A stretch of DNA of 64,000 bases, taken from Planococcus glaciei (GTDB taxonomy: Bacteria; Bacillota; Bacilli; Bacillales_A; Planococcaceae). Below the pieces are notes generated by a model, which saw only the letters and a program-made list of their open reading frames with translations, had not been told where the DNA came from and did not search any database. Positions 1-8,124 of the stretch are shown here, one piece after another (the first letter of the stretch is position 1; every line of letters starts with the position of its first letter). A program made the translations under genes and the position numbers. The DNA lies in contig NZ_FNDC01000011.1 in the NCBI RefSeq assembly GCF_900099655.1, positions 81,041 to 145,040 of the forward strand, given 5' to 3'.

Positions 1-468
1 AACTATGAGAGACTTTCTCCATCGGAACTGAAAAGGAATGTGGCGCAATTATTGGAAGTTGTCGGATTGCATGCGGATGACATGACAAAATATCCGATGC
101 AATTCAGCGGCGGACAGCTTCAGCGGATCAACATTGCGAGAGCAATTGCCCTAAAGCCGAAAATGATCGTTTTGGATGAACCCGTCAGCAGTCTCGATAT
201 GGTCACTCAGACACATATCTTAACTTTATTGAACGAGTTAAAAGCTGAGTATGGCCTTTCATATTTGTTTATTACACACGACATCAGAGCAGCATACTCG
301 GTTTCTGATGCACTTGCAGTAATGGATAAGGGAAGAGTGGTCGAAATGGTTCAAGACAAGGATGAAATCTTTTCTTCACAGCAGCCTGTGGTGAAGAAAT
401 TGGTGTCTTCCATTCTTCCTGAACATCCACGAAACCGGACGCTATTAAATGGGGACGTGTTTGTATAA
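1..468 (+). CDS. Peptide/nickel-type ABC transporter ATP-binding protein, C-terminal part
   Basis: The frame is open from the first base of the window, so the N-terminus with the Walker A motif lies outside. What remains has the ABC signature FSGGQLQR, Walker B MIVLDEPVSSLD and the switch histidine in FITHD, in the order expected for the second half of a nucleotide-binding domain. The wording of these motifs resembles the OppF/NikE/CntF group, which powers uptake of peptides, nickel or metal-metallophore complexes. The exact substrate cannot be told from this fragment. A hairpin terminator follows at about 567-609, so this is probably the last gene of its operon. Confidence 0.85.
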   Translation, partial: NYERLSPSELKRNVAQLLEVVGLHADDMTKYPMQFSGGQLQRINIARAIALKPKMIVLDEPVSSLDMVTQTHILTLLNELKAEYGLSYLFITHDIRAAYSVSDALAVMDKGRVVEMVQDKDEIFSSQQPVVKKLVSSILPEHPRNRTLLNGDVFV

Positions 469-566
469 TCAAGACGGGCTGATCCAAGCCCATAAAGTAA
501 TTTGGTCAATGAAGTAGAACGCACATTGAAGGATGCAGCGCTGCGAAAAGAAGACATAGCCAATAA

Positions 567-609
567 GCCGCCGAAGAGAAACGATGTATGTTTCTCCTTG
601 GCGGTTTTT
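567..609 (+). terminator. Rho-independent terminator after the ABC ATPase gene
   Basis: A long imperfect hairpin (GCCGCC... paired with ...GGCGGT, plus AGAAAC/GTTTCT inside) is followed by TTTTTG. The stretch 469-566 before it holds no gene I can support, although one frame reads as protein-like sequence and may be a remnant. Confidence 0.7.
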
Positions 610-734
610 GTGTTAACTTGGGGTAGGAAATAAAAGGAATTATTGGTAATCTAAAATAGTGTGGATTTCCATTAAAAAGAAGTTTTATCGAATAGAACTT
701 AATTGGCCGTTTTTAGTGCAAAAAGGAGGAACTC

Positions 735-920
735 ATGAAGCCGCGTTTGGAACTTTCAATCATTTATTTTTTTGTATTAGGCTCAGGTGCCATATCTACT
801 ATGGATTTTATAAGCCAACCGGCAAAGTCTGTATTTTTGGAAACTGCAATGGCCGTCCTAATCTCTATGGGAATCATGTATATCTATAAATATTTCCAAA
901 AAGCTTCTGAAAGCAAGTAA
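735..920 (+). CDS. Small membrane protein, 61 aa, unknown
   Basis: An AAAGGAGGA Shine-Dalgarno site sits just before the ATG, which supports translation. The 61-residue product has two hydrophobic stretches (about residues 7-22 and 34-50) and a lysine-rich tail, so it probably spans the membrane as a hairpin. I do not recognise the family. It is the first of three tiny membrane-protein genes in a region that also contains broken genes. Confidence 0.6.
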   Translation: MKPRLELSIIYFFVLGSGAISTMDFISQPAKSVFLETAMAVLISMGIMYIYKYFQKASESK

Positions 921-964
921 GAGAGATGCATATATAATTTTGGATTTGAAGGAGGGATGCTGAA

Positions 965-1165
965 ATGGAAAGGTTCGAGATGAGTTTTAAGAACAAGCGG
1001 GTGCGGATCTGGTTTTCGGTGATTTTGCCAATAACTGTATTGGCGATTCTTTTAACCATTTTTCTTCCTACTGAGATGCAAATAGTTCCGACACTGCTCT
1101 TAATGGCCACGTTAGTCGTCTACTATGCCTGGGTTTTTATGAGCCAAAGGAAGAATAAAGGCTGA
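965..1165 (+). CDS. Small membrane protein, 66 aa, unknown
   Basis: GAAGGAGGG lies before the ATG at a good distance. The product has a basic N-terminus, two hydrophobic segments (about residues 16-34 and 40-58) and a basic tail SQRKNKG, typical of a two-helix membrane protein with both ends in the cytoplasm. Family unknown. Its stop codon overlaps the frame of the broken gene that follows. Confidence 0.6.
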   Translation: MERFEMSFKNKRVRIWFSVILPITVLAILLTIFLPTEMQIVPTLLLMATLVVYYAWVFMSQRKNKG

Positions 1166-1364
1166 GCAAGTAAACGGAGCATTCTTGCATTATGCCACGG
1201 TGAAGTCAGTTTCTTCAGAAGAAGTTTTTCAATATGTTAAAGGGATAATAAAAGGAAAGCTTCCTTCTTTAATTGCCTTCTACAATGGCCGTTACTAGCT
1301 TGAGGTGAACAGTGATGAAGTGGTGATCATTGCTAAAAAGAAAGAAGACATAAATGTGTTCTAG
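1164..1364 (+). pseudogene. Remnant of an unknown gene, interrupted by an in-frame TAG
   Basis: Read from 1164 the frame gives protein-like sequence (VSSEEVFQYVKGIIKGK, then LEVNSDEVVIIAKKK) interrupted by TAG at 1296-1298 and ended by TAG at 1362. There is no convincing start codon or ribosome site of its own. It looks like the decayed middle or end of a soluble protein gene. The family is unknown. The call rests on reading frame and amino-acid character alone. Confidence 0.35.
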
Positions 1365-1390
1365 AAATTTCTGCTGAAAGGATAAAACCC

Positions 1391-1570
1391 ATGAAAAATT
1401 ATCTGTTATATCGTACCGCACTCATCATCCTATTTACGGCAGTCCTTATTTATGACCTAATGACAAAAGGTTTTATCTTAACTTTAAGTGCAGCCATCCT
1501 GTGTACCGTCCTATTAATGGCGATGGATAAGAAAATGAAGAGCTTAAACAAGGCAGCGAAGCATTCTTAA
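1391..1570 (+). CDS. Small membrane protein, 59 aa, unknown
   Basis: A 59-codon frame starts at an ATG behind a GAAAGGA ribosome site. The product (MKNYLLYRTALIILF...) has two hydrophobic segments, about residues 8-22 and 27-44, and a lysine-rich cytoplasmic tail ending KKMKSLNKAAKHS. This matches the size and layout of the two small membrane proteins upstream, although the sequences are not obviously similar. Function unknown. Confidence 0.55.
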   Translation: MKNYLLYRTALIILFTAVLIYDLMTKGFILTLSAAILCTVLLMAMDKKMKSLNKAAKHS

Positions 1571-1604
1571 ATGAAGGCAAATGGGGAATTGGGGAGGAAC
1601 TGCA

Positions 1605-2021
1605 ATGGCTGATCCAAGAAAAATCTGGCATGGTGCAGCAGCGCTTGTTATGCAAGAACACAAGCTCTTGATGGTGAAAGCGAAAGAATCCGGCAAATGG
1701 AGCATTCCGTCTGGCGGAATTGAAAAAGGAGAGTCGCCTGAACAGGCATGCGTGCGGGAAGTTTGGGAAGAAACCGGCTGCACAGTAAAAGTGCACGGGT
1801 CCATACATACGAAGAAAATAGTCATTAAAGGCTACGACGTCACCACTTCATATTTCCACTGCAAATTGGTGGAAGGGTAGATAGCGTATCATGATCCGGA
1901 CGATGCCATTGAAGAAATTGCCTGGAAAACGGAAAGAGATCTGCTGCATCTGGATCTTGAATACCCCGAAGATCTGGAACTCCTGCTATCCCATTTAAAC
2001 CGCAGGGCTATAGAAATGTGA
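1605..2021 (+). pseudogene. NUDIX hydrolase broken by an in-frame TAG codon
   Basis: ATG at 1605 follows GGGAGGA. The first part holds a good NUDIX box: GGIEKGESPEQACVREVWEE with the catalytic glutamates, which would bind Mg and cleave a nucleoside-diphosphate-X compound. TAG at 1878-1880 then stops the frame after VEG, but the same frame continues for about 46 more codons (IAYHDPDDAIEEIAWKT...) to TGA at 2019. That tail is typical of the NUDIX family C-terminus, so the intact protein would be about 138 residues. A single CAG-to-TAG change would explain it. The 91-residue product keeps the catalytic box but lacks the last strand and helix. Confidence 0.75.
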
Positions 2022-2070
2022 CCTGTTGAAGAACCAGGCACGCGAGAATTATGTATCCTTATCCATACAA

Positions 2071-2096
2071 CGAGCCGCTTTTATCAAAGCGGCTCG
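2071..2096. terminator. Bidirectional terminator between the NUDIX remnant and zosA
   Basis: CGAGCCGCTTT and AAAGCGGCTCG form an 11-bp perfect stem with a 4-nt loop. T-rich sequence follows on the plus strand, and the two flanking genes converge here. Confidence 0.8.
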
Positions 2097-2131
2097 AATT
2101 TGTATTTTAGGAATGATGTATTTCAGAAGTT

Positions 2132-4000
2132 TTATACCTTTCTGTTCAGCATGCGCAGCCCGTTCAAAATAACCAGAATCGTGCTGCCTTCATGGCCGAT
2201 CACACCATAAGGAATAGTGATCGATTGCATAAAATTCAGGAATACCAGAACAATAATGACGCCCACTGAAAAGTACATATTCTGCTTGACGATTTTCTCC
2301 ATTTTCCGGGCCAAGCGGATGGAGTACGCAATGCGTGATAAATCGTTTTTCATCAAGATGACATCGGCCGTTTCCAGTGCCACGTCCGTGCCTTCGCCCA
2401 TTGCAATGCCGGTCGTGGCAGTTGCCAGTGCAGGCGCATCGTTAATGCCGTCGCCGGTCATGGCCACAAATTCATAGTCGGTGATCAGTTTCTTCAGTTC
2501 TTTCACTTTGTCGCCCGGCATACAGCCACCGACATAGGCATCCACGCCGCTTTCTTCCGCAATGGCTTTGGCTGTTTTCTCGTTGTCGCCCGTCAGCATG
2601 ATGCAGAAATTGCCGGCTTTCTGCAATTCGTGGATGGTGCTCTTCGTGTTGTCCCGGATGGTGTCTTTCAAGGCAATTGCCGCGGCTATGCCTTGGCTGT
2701 CCCGGACAAATGTGACGGTTTTGCCTTCGTTTGCCAATCGGGTCAATAAACCGCCATGGAAAGCTTCGGCTTCATCCTCTCCGGCAAATGCCGGTTTGCC
2801 GATTTTGATTTCTTCCCCTTGAATGATCGATTTCAACCCGTTTCCGGGGACATCCGTTATTTGAAGATTAGCCAGCGGTTCGATCTTTTGGGATGTGATG
2901 TATTCCGTAATGGCTTTGGCCAGCGGGTGGTTGGACTGCTTTTCAATTCCTGCAATTTTCTCCATTATTGCTGTAGAATCAAGCCCTTCCCGCAAGACGA
3001 AATCCGTGACTTGCGGCTTGCCGCGGGTAAGTGTACCGGTCTTGTCAAAGGCGATGGCACGAACAGCACTCAAGTTCTCCAAATGGACGCCGCCTTTAAA
3101 AATGATGCCGCTTTTGGCGCCATTGGATATGGCAGCCAAAGTCGCTGGCATGATGGATGCCACGAGCGCACAGGGAGAAGCCACAACGAGCAGGAGAATC
3201 GCCCGGTAAAAAGTGGTGTTCCAGTCCCAGTTGAACAGATAGTGCGGAAGGAAAAGCATCAGCGCAAAGACCGCCAGCACAACGTTGACATAGTTTCCTT
3301 CAAAACGTTCGACGAATTGTTGGGAAGGCGGTTTCTCGCTTTGGGCCGATTGCACGAGATCGATAATCTTTTGCACCAGCGTTTCAGAATTCGGCTTTGT
3401 CATTTCCATTGTGATGGCGCCGCTTAAATTGACCGTCGAAGCAAATAAATAATCAGGAACGTCTTTGGACACAGGAATCGATTCGCCGCTGATGGTCGAT
3501 TCATCAACGACAGTATGACCCTTTACTAACTTGCCATCGGCCGGTATGCGTTCGCCCGGCTTCACGATCAGCTTGTCGCCGGGCTTTAGTGTGGAAATGC
3601 CGACGCGGGTTGTTTCGTTCCCTTTCAACAGCCAGGCTTCTTCCGGCTGGATTTTCATCAACGCAGACAATTCCTGCCGGCTCTTATTTACGGTGTAAGT
3701 CTCCAGCGCGCCGCTCAGTGAGAAAATGAAAATCAGGATGGCGCCTTCCGTCCAGTAGCCGATGATGGAGGCTCCGATGGCAGCCAAAACCATCAATAAC
3801 TCGACATTGGGTTTTCGGTCTTCCAAGGTTTTTTTCAGCCCATACTTTGCCTTGGCATAACCTCCGATTCCAAAAGCAAGCAGATAAGTAAAAATGGACA
3901 GGCTTGCCACTCCCGAAGTTTCTAAGAGATAGGCGATGATAATCAATATTCCGGATAAAATGGCCGCAATCAATTCGATATGAGTTCTCCAGTTTCGCAT
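2132..4000 (-). CDS. zosA: ZosA-like heavy-metal-transporting P1B-type ATPase
   Basis: This 622-residue membrane ATPase has the full P-type set: SGES (171-174) in the actuator domain, the membrane metal motif SPC (275-277), DKTGTLT with phosphorylated D319, the HP pair (358-359) and GDGIND (516-521). It lacks any N-terminal CxxC metal-binding domain. SPCALVAS together with the N-terminal IELIAA and C-terminal HEGSTILVILNGLR closely match what I recall of B. subtilis ZosA, a zinc-uptake ATPase of the PerR regulon. Direction of transport and metal are inferred from that likeness. GAGGAAG before the ATG supports the start. It is monocistronic, ended by the 2071-2096 terminator. Confidence 0.85.
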   Translation of the reverse strand: MRNWRTHIELIAAILSGILIIIAYLLETSGVASLSIFTYLLAFGIGGYAKAKYGLKKTLEDRKPNVELLMVLAAIGASIIGYWTEGAILIFIFSLSGALETYTVNKSRQELSALMKIQPEEAWLLKGNETTRVGISTLKPGDKLIVKPGERIPADGKLVKGHTVVDESTISGESIPVSKDVPDYLFASTVNLSGAITMEMTKPNSETLVQKIIDLVQSAQSEKPPSQQFVERFEGNYVNVVLAVFALMLFLPHYLFNWDWNTTFYRAILLLVVASPCALVASIMPATLAAISNGAKSGIIFKGGVHLENLSAVRAIAFDKTGTLTRGKPQVTDFVLREGLDSTAIMEKIAGIEKQSNHPLAKAITEYITSQKIEPLANLQITDVPGNGLKSIIQGEEIKIGKPAFAGEDEAEAFHGGLLTRLANEGKTVTFVRDSQGIAAAIALKDTIRDNTKSTIHELQKAGNFCIMLTGDNEKTAKAIAEESGVDAYVGGCMPGDKVKELKKLITDYEFVAMTGDGINDAPALATATTGIAMGEGTDVALETADVILMKNDLSRIAYSIRLARKMEKIVKQNMYFSVGVIIVLVFLNFMQSITIPYGVIGHEGSTILVILNGLRMLNRKV

Positions 4001-4075
4001 GCAGCACTTCCTCGGTTAAGACGTCTTTTATAAGAGTTTTTTTATGCTCATTCTAAGAAGTGGTATTTAAAGTGA

Positions 4076-4090
4076 ATATTCTGATTATAA
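4076..4090. promoter_or_regulatory. Possible PerR-type operator upstream of zosA
   Basis: ATATTCTGATTATAA matches the PerR/Fur-family 7-1-7 consensus TTATAATnATTATAA at 11 of 14 positions; the right half is perfect and the left half is weak. It lies about 75 bp upstream of the zosA start. In B. subtilis zosA is PerR-regulated, which makes the site plausible, but the match is imperfect. Confidence 0.3.
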
Positions 4091-4251
4091 TGCTGATTCC
4101 ATCTTACTATGAATGCATGAAAAAGATAAGGAGGACTTTAAAGGAAGGGGGACAAATATTTCCAGATTCCATCGGAGCTAAAGGATACATTTGACGAATG
4201 GGTAACGATGGAGGCGAGGAATGCAAGCCGCAATTAATTTTATCAACAAAA

Positions 4252-4287
4252 AACACCGAAGCTGCCGGTTCGGCGGCTTCAGTGTTT
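4252..4287 (-). terminator. Terminator of the YkuS-YtxH fusion gene
   Basis: AACAC-CGAAGC...GCTTC-GTGTT forms a stable hairpin, and the minus-strand transcript continues into a run of U (AAAAAAC on the plus strand). Confidence 0.75.
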
Positions 4288-4320
4288 CCCGGTTGCTGTT
4301 CTATTCAAAGCCGAAACTGC

Positions 4321-4914
4321 TTAGTTAAGCATAGAAGAATCGGTTGAGTTGGTAGTGGTTGTAGTTGTTTTGCTGTTATCGCCCTCTTTAGAGCTTGATA
4401 CTTTTTCTTTCACTTGATTTGTAGCGTCAGCCGCTTTTTCTTTTGCCTGCGAAGCGAGTTCAGTGGCTTTTTCTTTTACTTGGGCGATTTTTCCGCTGCC
4501 GTCGCTAGAAGAATTGCTGCTGGCCAATTTATCTTTTACAGTTACTTGCAATTCCTTGCCGCTTTTTGGTGCCATTAGAAGGGCAAGGGTAGATCCGATT
4601 GCTGCTCCGCTTAAAAGACCTGCGAAGAATCCGCCGCCGGATTTGCCTTTTGCCGCATTCGGCTGGCCGCTGATTTTTCCGGCCCGCTGAAGGCGTTCTT
4701 CTACTTCAGCCACAATTTCTTTCACGGAACTGCCGCTTACTTCTACAAGCGAGCCTTCAAAGCTAAGGTAATCATAGCTGTCTGAGTTGCGGACAACGAT
4801 TACGTCATAGCGGATTGCGTCCGTTTTCTGATTGACCATATCGGCCTGATACCCTTTTTTCTGCAAAGCTTTTTGAATGTCTGTAAATGGATGTTCTACT
4901 GCGATTCTTGGCAT
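4321..4914 (-). CDS. YkuS-like (UPF0180) domain fused to a YtxH domain and a low-complexity tail
   Basis: Residues 1-78 resemble the small YkuS/UPF0180 family (PRIAVEHPFTDIQKALQKKGY, then the YDVIVVRNSDSYDYL core). Residues 94-122 carry the glycine-rich hydrophobic segment GGFFAGLLSGAAIGSTLALLM followed by APKSGKEL, the hallmark of YtxH-type stress proteins. The tail has lysine/alanine/glutamate repeats (KEKATELASQAKEKAAD, QVKEKV) like LEA-type proteins and ends in a Thr/Ser-rich run. The two families are normally separate genes, so this is a fusion, probably membrane-attached and stress-related. The Ala/Lys/Glu part is predicted to be helical. Confidence 0.7.
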   Translation of the reverse strand: MPRIAVEHPFTDIQKALQKKGYQADMVNQKTDAIRYDVIVVRNSDSYDYLSFEGSLVEVSGSSVKEIVAEVEERLQRAGKISGQPNAAKGKSGGGFFAGLLSGAAIGSTLALLMAPKSGKELQVTVKDKLASSNSSSDGSGKIAQVKEKATELASQAKEKAADATNQVKEKVSSSKEGDNSKTTTTTTNSTDSSMLN

Positions 4915-5078
4915 ATTATCTACCTGCTTTCTATTAGAGTCATGCCTGTCTTTTTCCCTCTTTCACCCCGTTCTTAAACATAAGGCGTATTTTAAGGTGG
5001 AAAGGCGTTCAAAAGTGGGGAATCGGTGAGGTGAAAAGCTATAACTGAGTAAACAAATAAGAATTGTAAAATTAGTTG

Positions 5079-5107
5079 TTGACTCTCCGTTGTTTTAATA
5101 TTATGAT
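5079..5107 (+). promoter_or_regulatory. Sigma-A promoter of the S-box leader
   Basis: TTGACT (5079-5084) and TATGAT (5102-5107) are separated by 17 bp, just upstream of the S-box aptamer. Confidence 0.7.
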
Positions 5108-5124
5108 TATTTTAACTTCATACA

Positions 5125-5284
5125 TCTTATCCAGAGAAGCCGAGGGACTGGCCCGTTGACGCTTCAGCAACCTCTGACATTTGTCAGAAAGGTGCTACTT
5201 CCAGCAAGGATTTTATTCTTGGGAGATAAGAGCGGGACGGTAGTGAAACTTAGCCTTCTTTTCTCTTTCTGGGAAAAGAAGGCT
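5125..5284 (+). ncRNA. S-box (SAM-I) riboswitch with terminator
   Basis: The leader carries the conserved S-box blocks in order: CTTATCCAGAG, GAGGGACTGGCCC, the TTCAGCAACC segment, AAGGTGCTA..TTCCAGCAA and the closing GAGATAAG that pairs with CTTATC. A strong terminator hairpin follows at 5251-5284 (AGCCTTCTTTTC / GAAAAGAAGGCT plus a U-rich tail). S-adenosylmethionine binding would favour termination, so the downstream monooxygenase gene should be expressed when SAM or methionine is low. Confidence 0.95.
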
Positions 5285-5327
5285 ATTTATTTTTGTTAAA
5301 ACAATGCAACCAAAGGAGAGGGACATT

Positions 5328-6713
5328 ATGACACGCAAACGGATTTATTTGAACGCTTTTGACATGAACTGCGCCGGCCATCAATCGCCGGGGCTCTGGA
5401 CGCATCCGGAAGACCAGTCGCATCAATACAAAGACAGCGAATACTGGATCGAACTTGCAAAACTATTGGAGAAAGGAAAGTTTGACGCCATTTTCATCGC
5501 CGATGTCCTCGGTACATATGATGTCTACAACGGTTCAAGAGACGCTGCCGTCCGGCAGGGAGCCCAGTCGCCGGTCAATGATCCTCTGCTTGTCGTGCCG
5601 CTCATGTCAGCCGTGACGAAACATTTGGGCTTCGGCGTCACTGCTTCAGTCACGCATGAACATCCTTACACCTTTGCCCGCCGGATTTCAACGCTCGACC
5701 ATTTGACGAAAGGCCGCGTCGGCTGGAATATCGTCACTTCCTATTTAAAAAGTGCTGCGTTGAATATCGGCAAAGAAGATCAGGTCAAGCACGACAAACG
5801 CTATGATATTGCCGATGAGTATTTGGAAGTTTGCTATAAGTTATGGGAAGCCAGCTGGGAAGATGATGCGGTCATTCTGGACAAAGTGAATGGCATTTAC
5901 GCGGACCCCGATAAGGTGCATGATATCAATCATATAGGAAAACACTATAAAGTGCCGGGTGCCCATTTAACGGAACCGTCGAAACAACGGACGCCGGTGC
6001 TTTATCAGGCAGGCGCATCCAAAAAAGGCGTGGCGTTTGCCGGAAAACACGCGGAATGCGTCTTTATCGGCCCGCCGAATATCGATATTGCCAAGCAGAC
6101 GATCACCAAAATCCGTACGGAAGTGGCAAACGCCGGACGTGACCAAGAGGAAGTCAAAATTCTATCCTTGCTTACACCGATTGTTGGCAAGACGGAAGAA
6201 GAAGCCCTTGCCAAATACGAAGATTACAAGAGCCACATCAGCCATGAAGGGGCACTGGCTTTATTCGGTGGATGGACGGGCGTCGATTTGTCCGGCTACG
6301 CACCGGAGCAGCCGCTTGAATACATTGAAAACGATGCGATCCAATCCGCATTGGAGAATTTCACAAAAATACTGCCGGGCAGAAAACCGACCGTCAACGA
6401 CATTAAGGAATATGTCGGCATCGGCGGACTTGGGCCATTTACGGTTGGCTCTCCAGAACAGGTAGCGGATACTTTGGAACAATGGGTTGATGAAGCGGGC
6501 GTCGACGGCTTTAACATTGCCTATGCAATCACCCCGGGAACTTTTGCTGATTTTATCGAACTGGTCGTGCCCATCCTGCAGGAACGCGGCCTTGTCCAAA
6601 AAGAATACCAGGGCAGTTCTTTGCGGGATGCCTTATTCGAAAAAGGAGACCATTTATTGCCGGCTCACACAGGCAAACAGTACATGCGGGTTCCAGCCTC
6701 GGTTGACAGCTAA
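5328..6713 (+). CDS. FMN-dependent luciferase-like monooxygenase (NtaA/SnaA/DszA family), S-box controlled
   Basis: The 461-residue protein has the family's opening (RIYLNAFDMNCAGHQSPGLWTHP), the KFDAIFIADVLGTYD segment and RVGWNIVTSYLKSAALNIG, characteristic of two-component flavin monooxygenases that use reduced FMN and O2. AAAGGAGAGG precedes ATG 5328, so this start is preferred over an in-frame ATG 24 bases upstream without a ribosome site. Because the gene sits alone under a SAM riboswitch, a role in releasing sulfur from an organic sulfur compound, as for YxeK/YtnJ/MoxC-type enzymes, is a reasonable inference. No flavin reductase gene is adjacent. The true substrate is unknown. Confidence 0.85.
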   Translation: MTRKRIYLNAFDMNCAGHQSPGLWTHPEDQSHQYKDSEYWIELAKLLEKGKFDAIFIADVLGTYDVYNGSRDAAVRQGAQSPVNDPLLVVPLMSAVTKHLGFGVTASVTHEHPYTFARRISTLDHLTKGRVGWNIVTSYLKSAALNIGKEDQVKHDKRYDIADEYLEVCYKLWEASWEDDAVILDKVNGIYADPDKVHDINHIGKHYKVPGAHLTEPSKQRTPVLYQAGASKKGVAFAGKHAECVFIGPPNIDIAKQTITKIRTEVANAGRDQEEVKILSLLTPIVGKTEEEALAKYEDYKSHISHEGALALFGGWTGVDLSGYAPEQPLEYIENDAIQSALENFTKILPGRKPTVNDIKEYVGIGGLGPFTVGSPEQVADTLEQWVDEAGVDGFNIAYAITPGTFADFIELVVPILQERGLVQKEYQGSSLRDALFEKGDHLLPAHTGKQYMRVPASVDS

Positions 6714-6730
6714 ATTCGCTTGCGAAAAAG

Positions 6731-6770
6731 GAGGGGGAAAAGCCTGGTATTCAGCTTTTCCTCTCGTTTT
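6731..6770 (+). terminator. Terminator after the monooxygenase gene
   Basis: GGAAAAGC...GCTTTTCC stem extended by GAGG/CTCTC, followed by GTTTTGTTTG. Confidence 0.65.
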
Positions 6771-6904
6771 GTTTGTATCTATTCCCACGCGTTCATGGCT
6801 GATTTTGATACGTCTCGTTGATTTGATGGATAACCATGTGGAGCTGAAGTAAGTGCGGTCTTTATTCCAACACCCCCCCATTAGCGAAGCGGCAATCAAC
6901 GTGA

Positions 6905-6939
6905 GAAAACCCCTCATAATTTGCTTGTGAGGGGTTTTC
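6905..6939. terminator. Bidirectional terminator before ctaB (3' side)
   Basis: GAAAACCCCTCA and TGAGGGGTTTTC form a perfect 12-bp stem with A/T runs on both sides. It lies between the monooxygenase gene and the convergent heme O synthase gene. Confidence 0.8.
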
Positions 6940-6950
6940 TTAGCGTTTAT

Positions 6951-7847
6951 TTATAAAGCGTTCAGAATCAGTCCGATTGAAGAATAAATAATGACCGTAG
7001 AAAAAATCGTCATCATATGGATCAGGGAAAACAGGAACATTTTATTCGCCCATACTTCAATTGTCATGCTGCGGGAGCCAAACAAGCTCAATCCCAGCCA
7101 AATCAAGCCAAGAATCAGTGACATCAAAGTCAAGCCGAGGCTCAAAGGCAGGAACAAAAAGCTGGAGAGTACCAGCAGCACCAAGTAGATATTGCTTTGG
7201 ATGTAAGTGCGTCTCGCGCTTTTGACAACGGGAAGCATCGGAATGCTTGCCGCTGCGTAATCTTCTTTTTTGCGGATGGCAATGGCGTAAAAATGGGGCA
7301 TTTGCCAGATCACCATGATCAAAAATAATGCCCAGCATGCCGGATGCCAGATGTCAGGAGCCACGGCAGCCCAGCCGATCAAGGGAGGGATGGCTCCGGA
7401 AATGCTGCCGACTTCGGTATTCCAGATAGTATGGCGCTTGGTCCACATGGTATAAGGAATGACGTAGAAAAAGACCCCCAGAAATCCGAGGAACGCCGCC
7501 AAGGGGGAGGCAACATACAATAACCCCAGCCCAATCAGCAATAACAGGACCGCCACTATGGCCACCCGTTTAATTGAAATGGTTCCGGTCACCGTGGGGC
7601 GAACTTTCGTGCGGGCCATCAAGGCGTCAATGTCGCGGTCGTATATGTTGTTGAACGCACCGGACGCTGCAATGATCGCTGCAGTTCCTGTGAATGCCAG
7701 TAAGATGTTCACAATGTTATCGGTAAAGCTGTATTGATATGTGTACAACGCGAGCATCAATCCAGCGATCATCGGTATCAGATTCGACTTGATGATTCCG
7801 GTTTTGACGACTTGGGCCCATAATGTTTTCTTTGATTGTTTTGTCAT
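6951..7847 (-). CDS. ctaB: Protoheme IX farnesyltransferase (heme O synthase)
   Basis: This 298-residue polytopic membrane protein belongs to the UbiA prenyltransferase superfamily. The prenyl-diphosphate/Mg site is NNIYDRDID (66-74), followed by RTKVRPTVTG, which is characteristic of CtaB/CyoE. It adds a farnesyl group to heme B to make heme O, the first step towards heme A for aa3-type terminal oxidase. It stands alone here instead of next to ctaA or the cytochrome oxidase genes; in B. subtilis a second copy (ctaO) is also solitary, so this could be the CtaO-type paralogue. Confidence 0.92.
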   Translation of the reverse strand: MTKQSKKTLWAQVVKTGIIKSNLIPMIAGLMLALYTYQYSFTDNIVNILLAFTGTAAIIAASGAFNNIYDRDIDALMARTKVRPTVTGTISIKRVAIVAVLLLLIGLGLLYVASPLAAFLGFLGVFFYVIPYTMWTKRHTIWNTEVGSISGAIPPLIGWAAVAPDIWHPACWALFLIMVIWQMPHFYAIAIRKKEDYAAASIPMLPVVKSARRTYIQSNIYLVLLVLSSFLFLPLSLGLTLMSLILGLIWLGLSLFGSRSMTIEVWANKMFLFSLIHMMTIFSTVIIYSSIGLILNAL

Positions 7848-8099
7848 TTAATCTCTAGCCTCTTTCATATCCACGAAGGCCACTGTAACTCAGATGATTG
7901 TTCGGATTCTTTAAATCTCATATGTGCACAATCAATTTCACGCAGTTCAGTAAGACGTCGTTCATACTCTTGCTTTCTGTATCCAACAACTAAGTATACA
8001 TGAAATAACGGTTTAAGTTGGTTAAAACATATCGACAATTTCTAAAGAAGGCGTTCACTTTACTTTCTTTACTGTTGCAATGATTATTTTTACACAAAA

Positions 8100-8124
8100 A
8101 AGCAGCGAAATTAATTCGCTGCTT
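8100..8124 (-). terminator. Terminator overlapping the end of the MFS gene
   Basis: AGCAGCGAA/TTCGCTGCT hairpin followed on the minus strand by TTTTTTGTG. It includes the stop codon of the MFS gene. Confidence 0.75.

Larger units (their letters stand above)
4001..4320. other. Intergenic region upstream of zosA
   Basis: No gene is visible. It holds the zosA ribosome site and presumed promoter at its left side, a PerR-like 15-mer at 4076-4090 and the terminator of the next minus-strand gene at 4252-4287. Confidence 0.5.

Noticed and set aside
1164..2021. Amber suppression or pyrrolysine decoding
   Set aside because: No pyrrolysine genes or suppressor tRNA are visible, and the region looks decayed; kept only as a low-interest check.
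2756..3427. 223-codon open frame antisense to zosA
   Set aside because: It lies wholly inside the P-type ATPase gene, lacks a ribosome site and its composition follows from the codon bias of the real gene.
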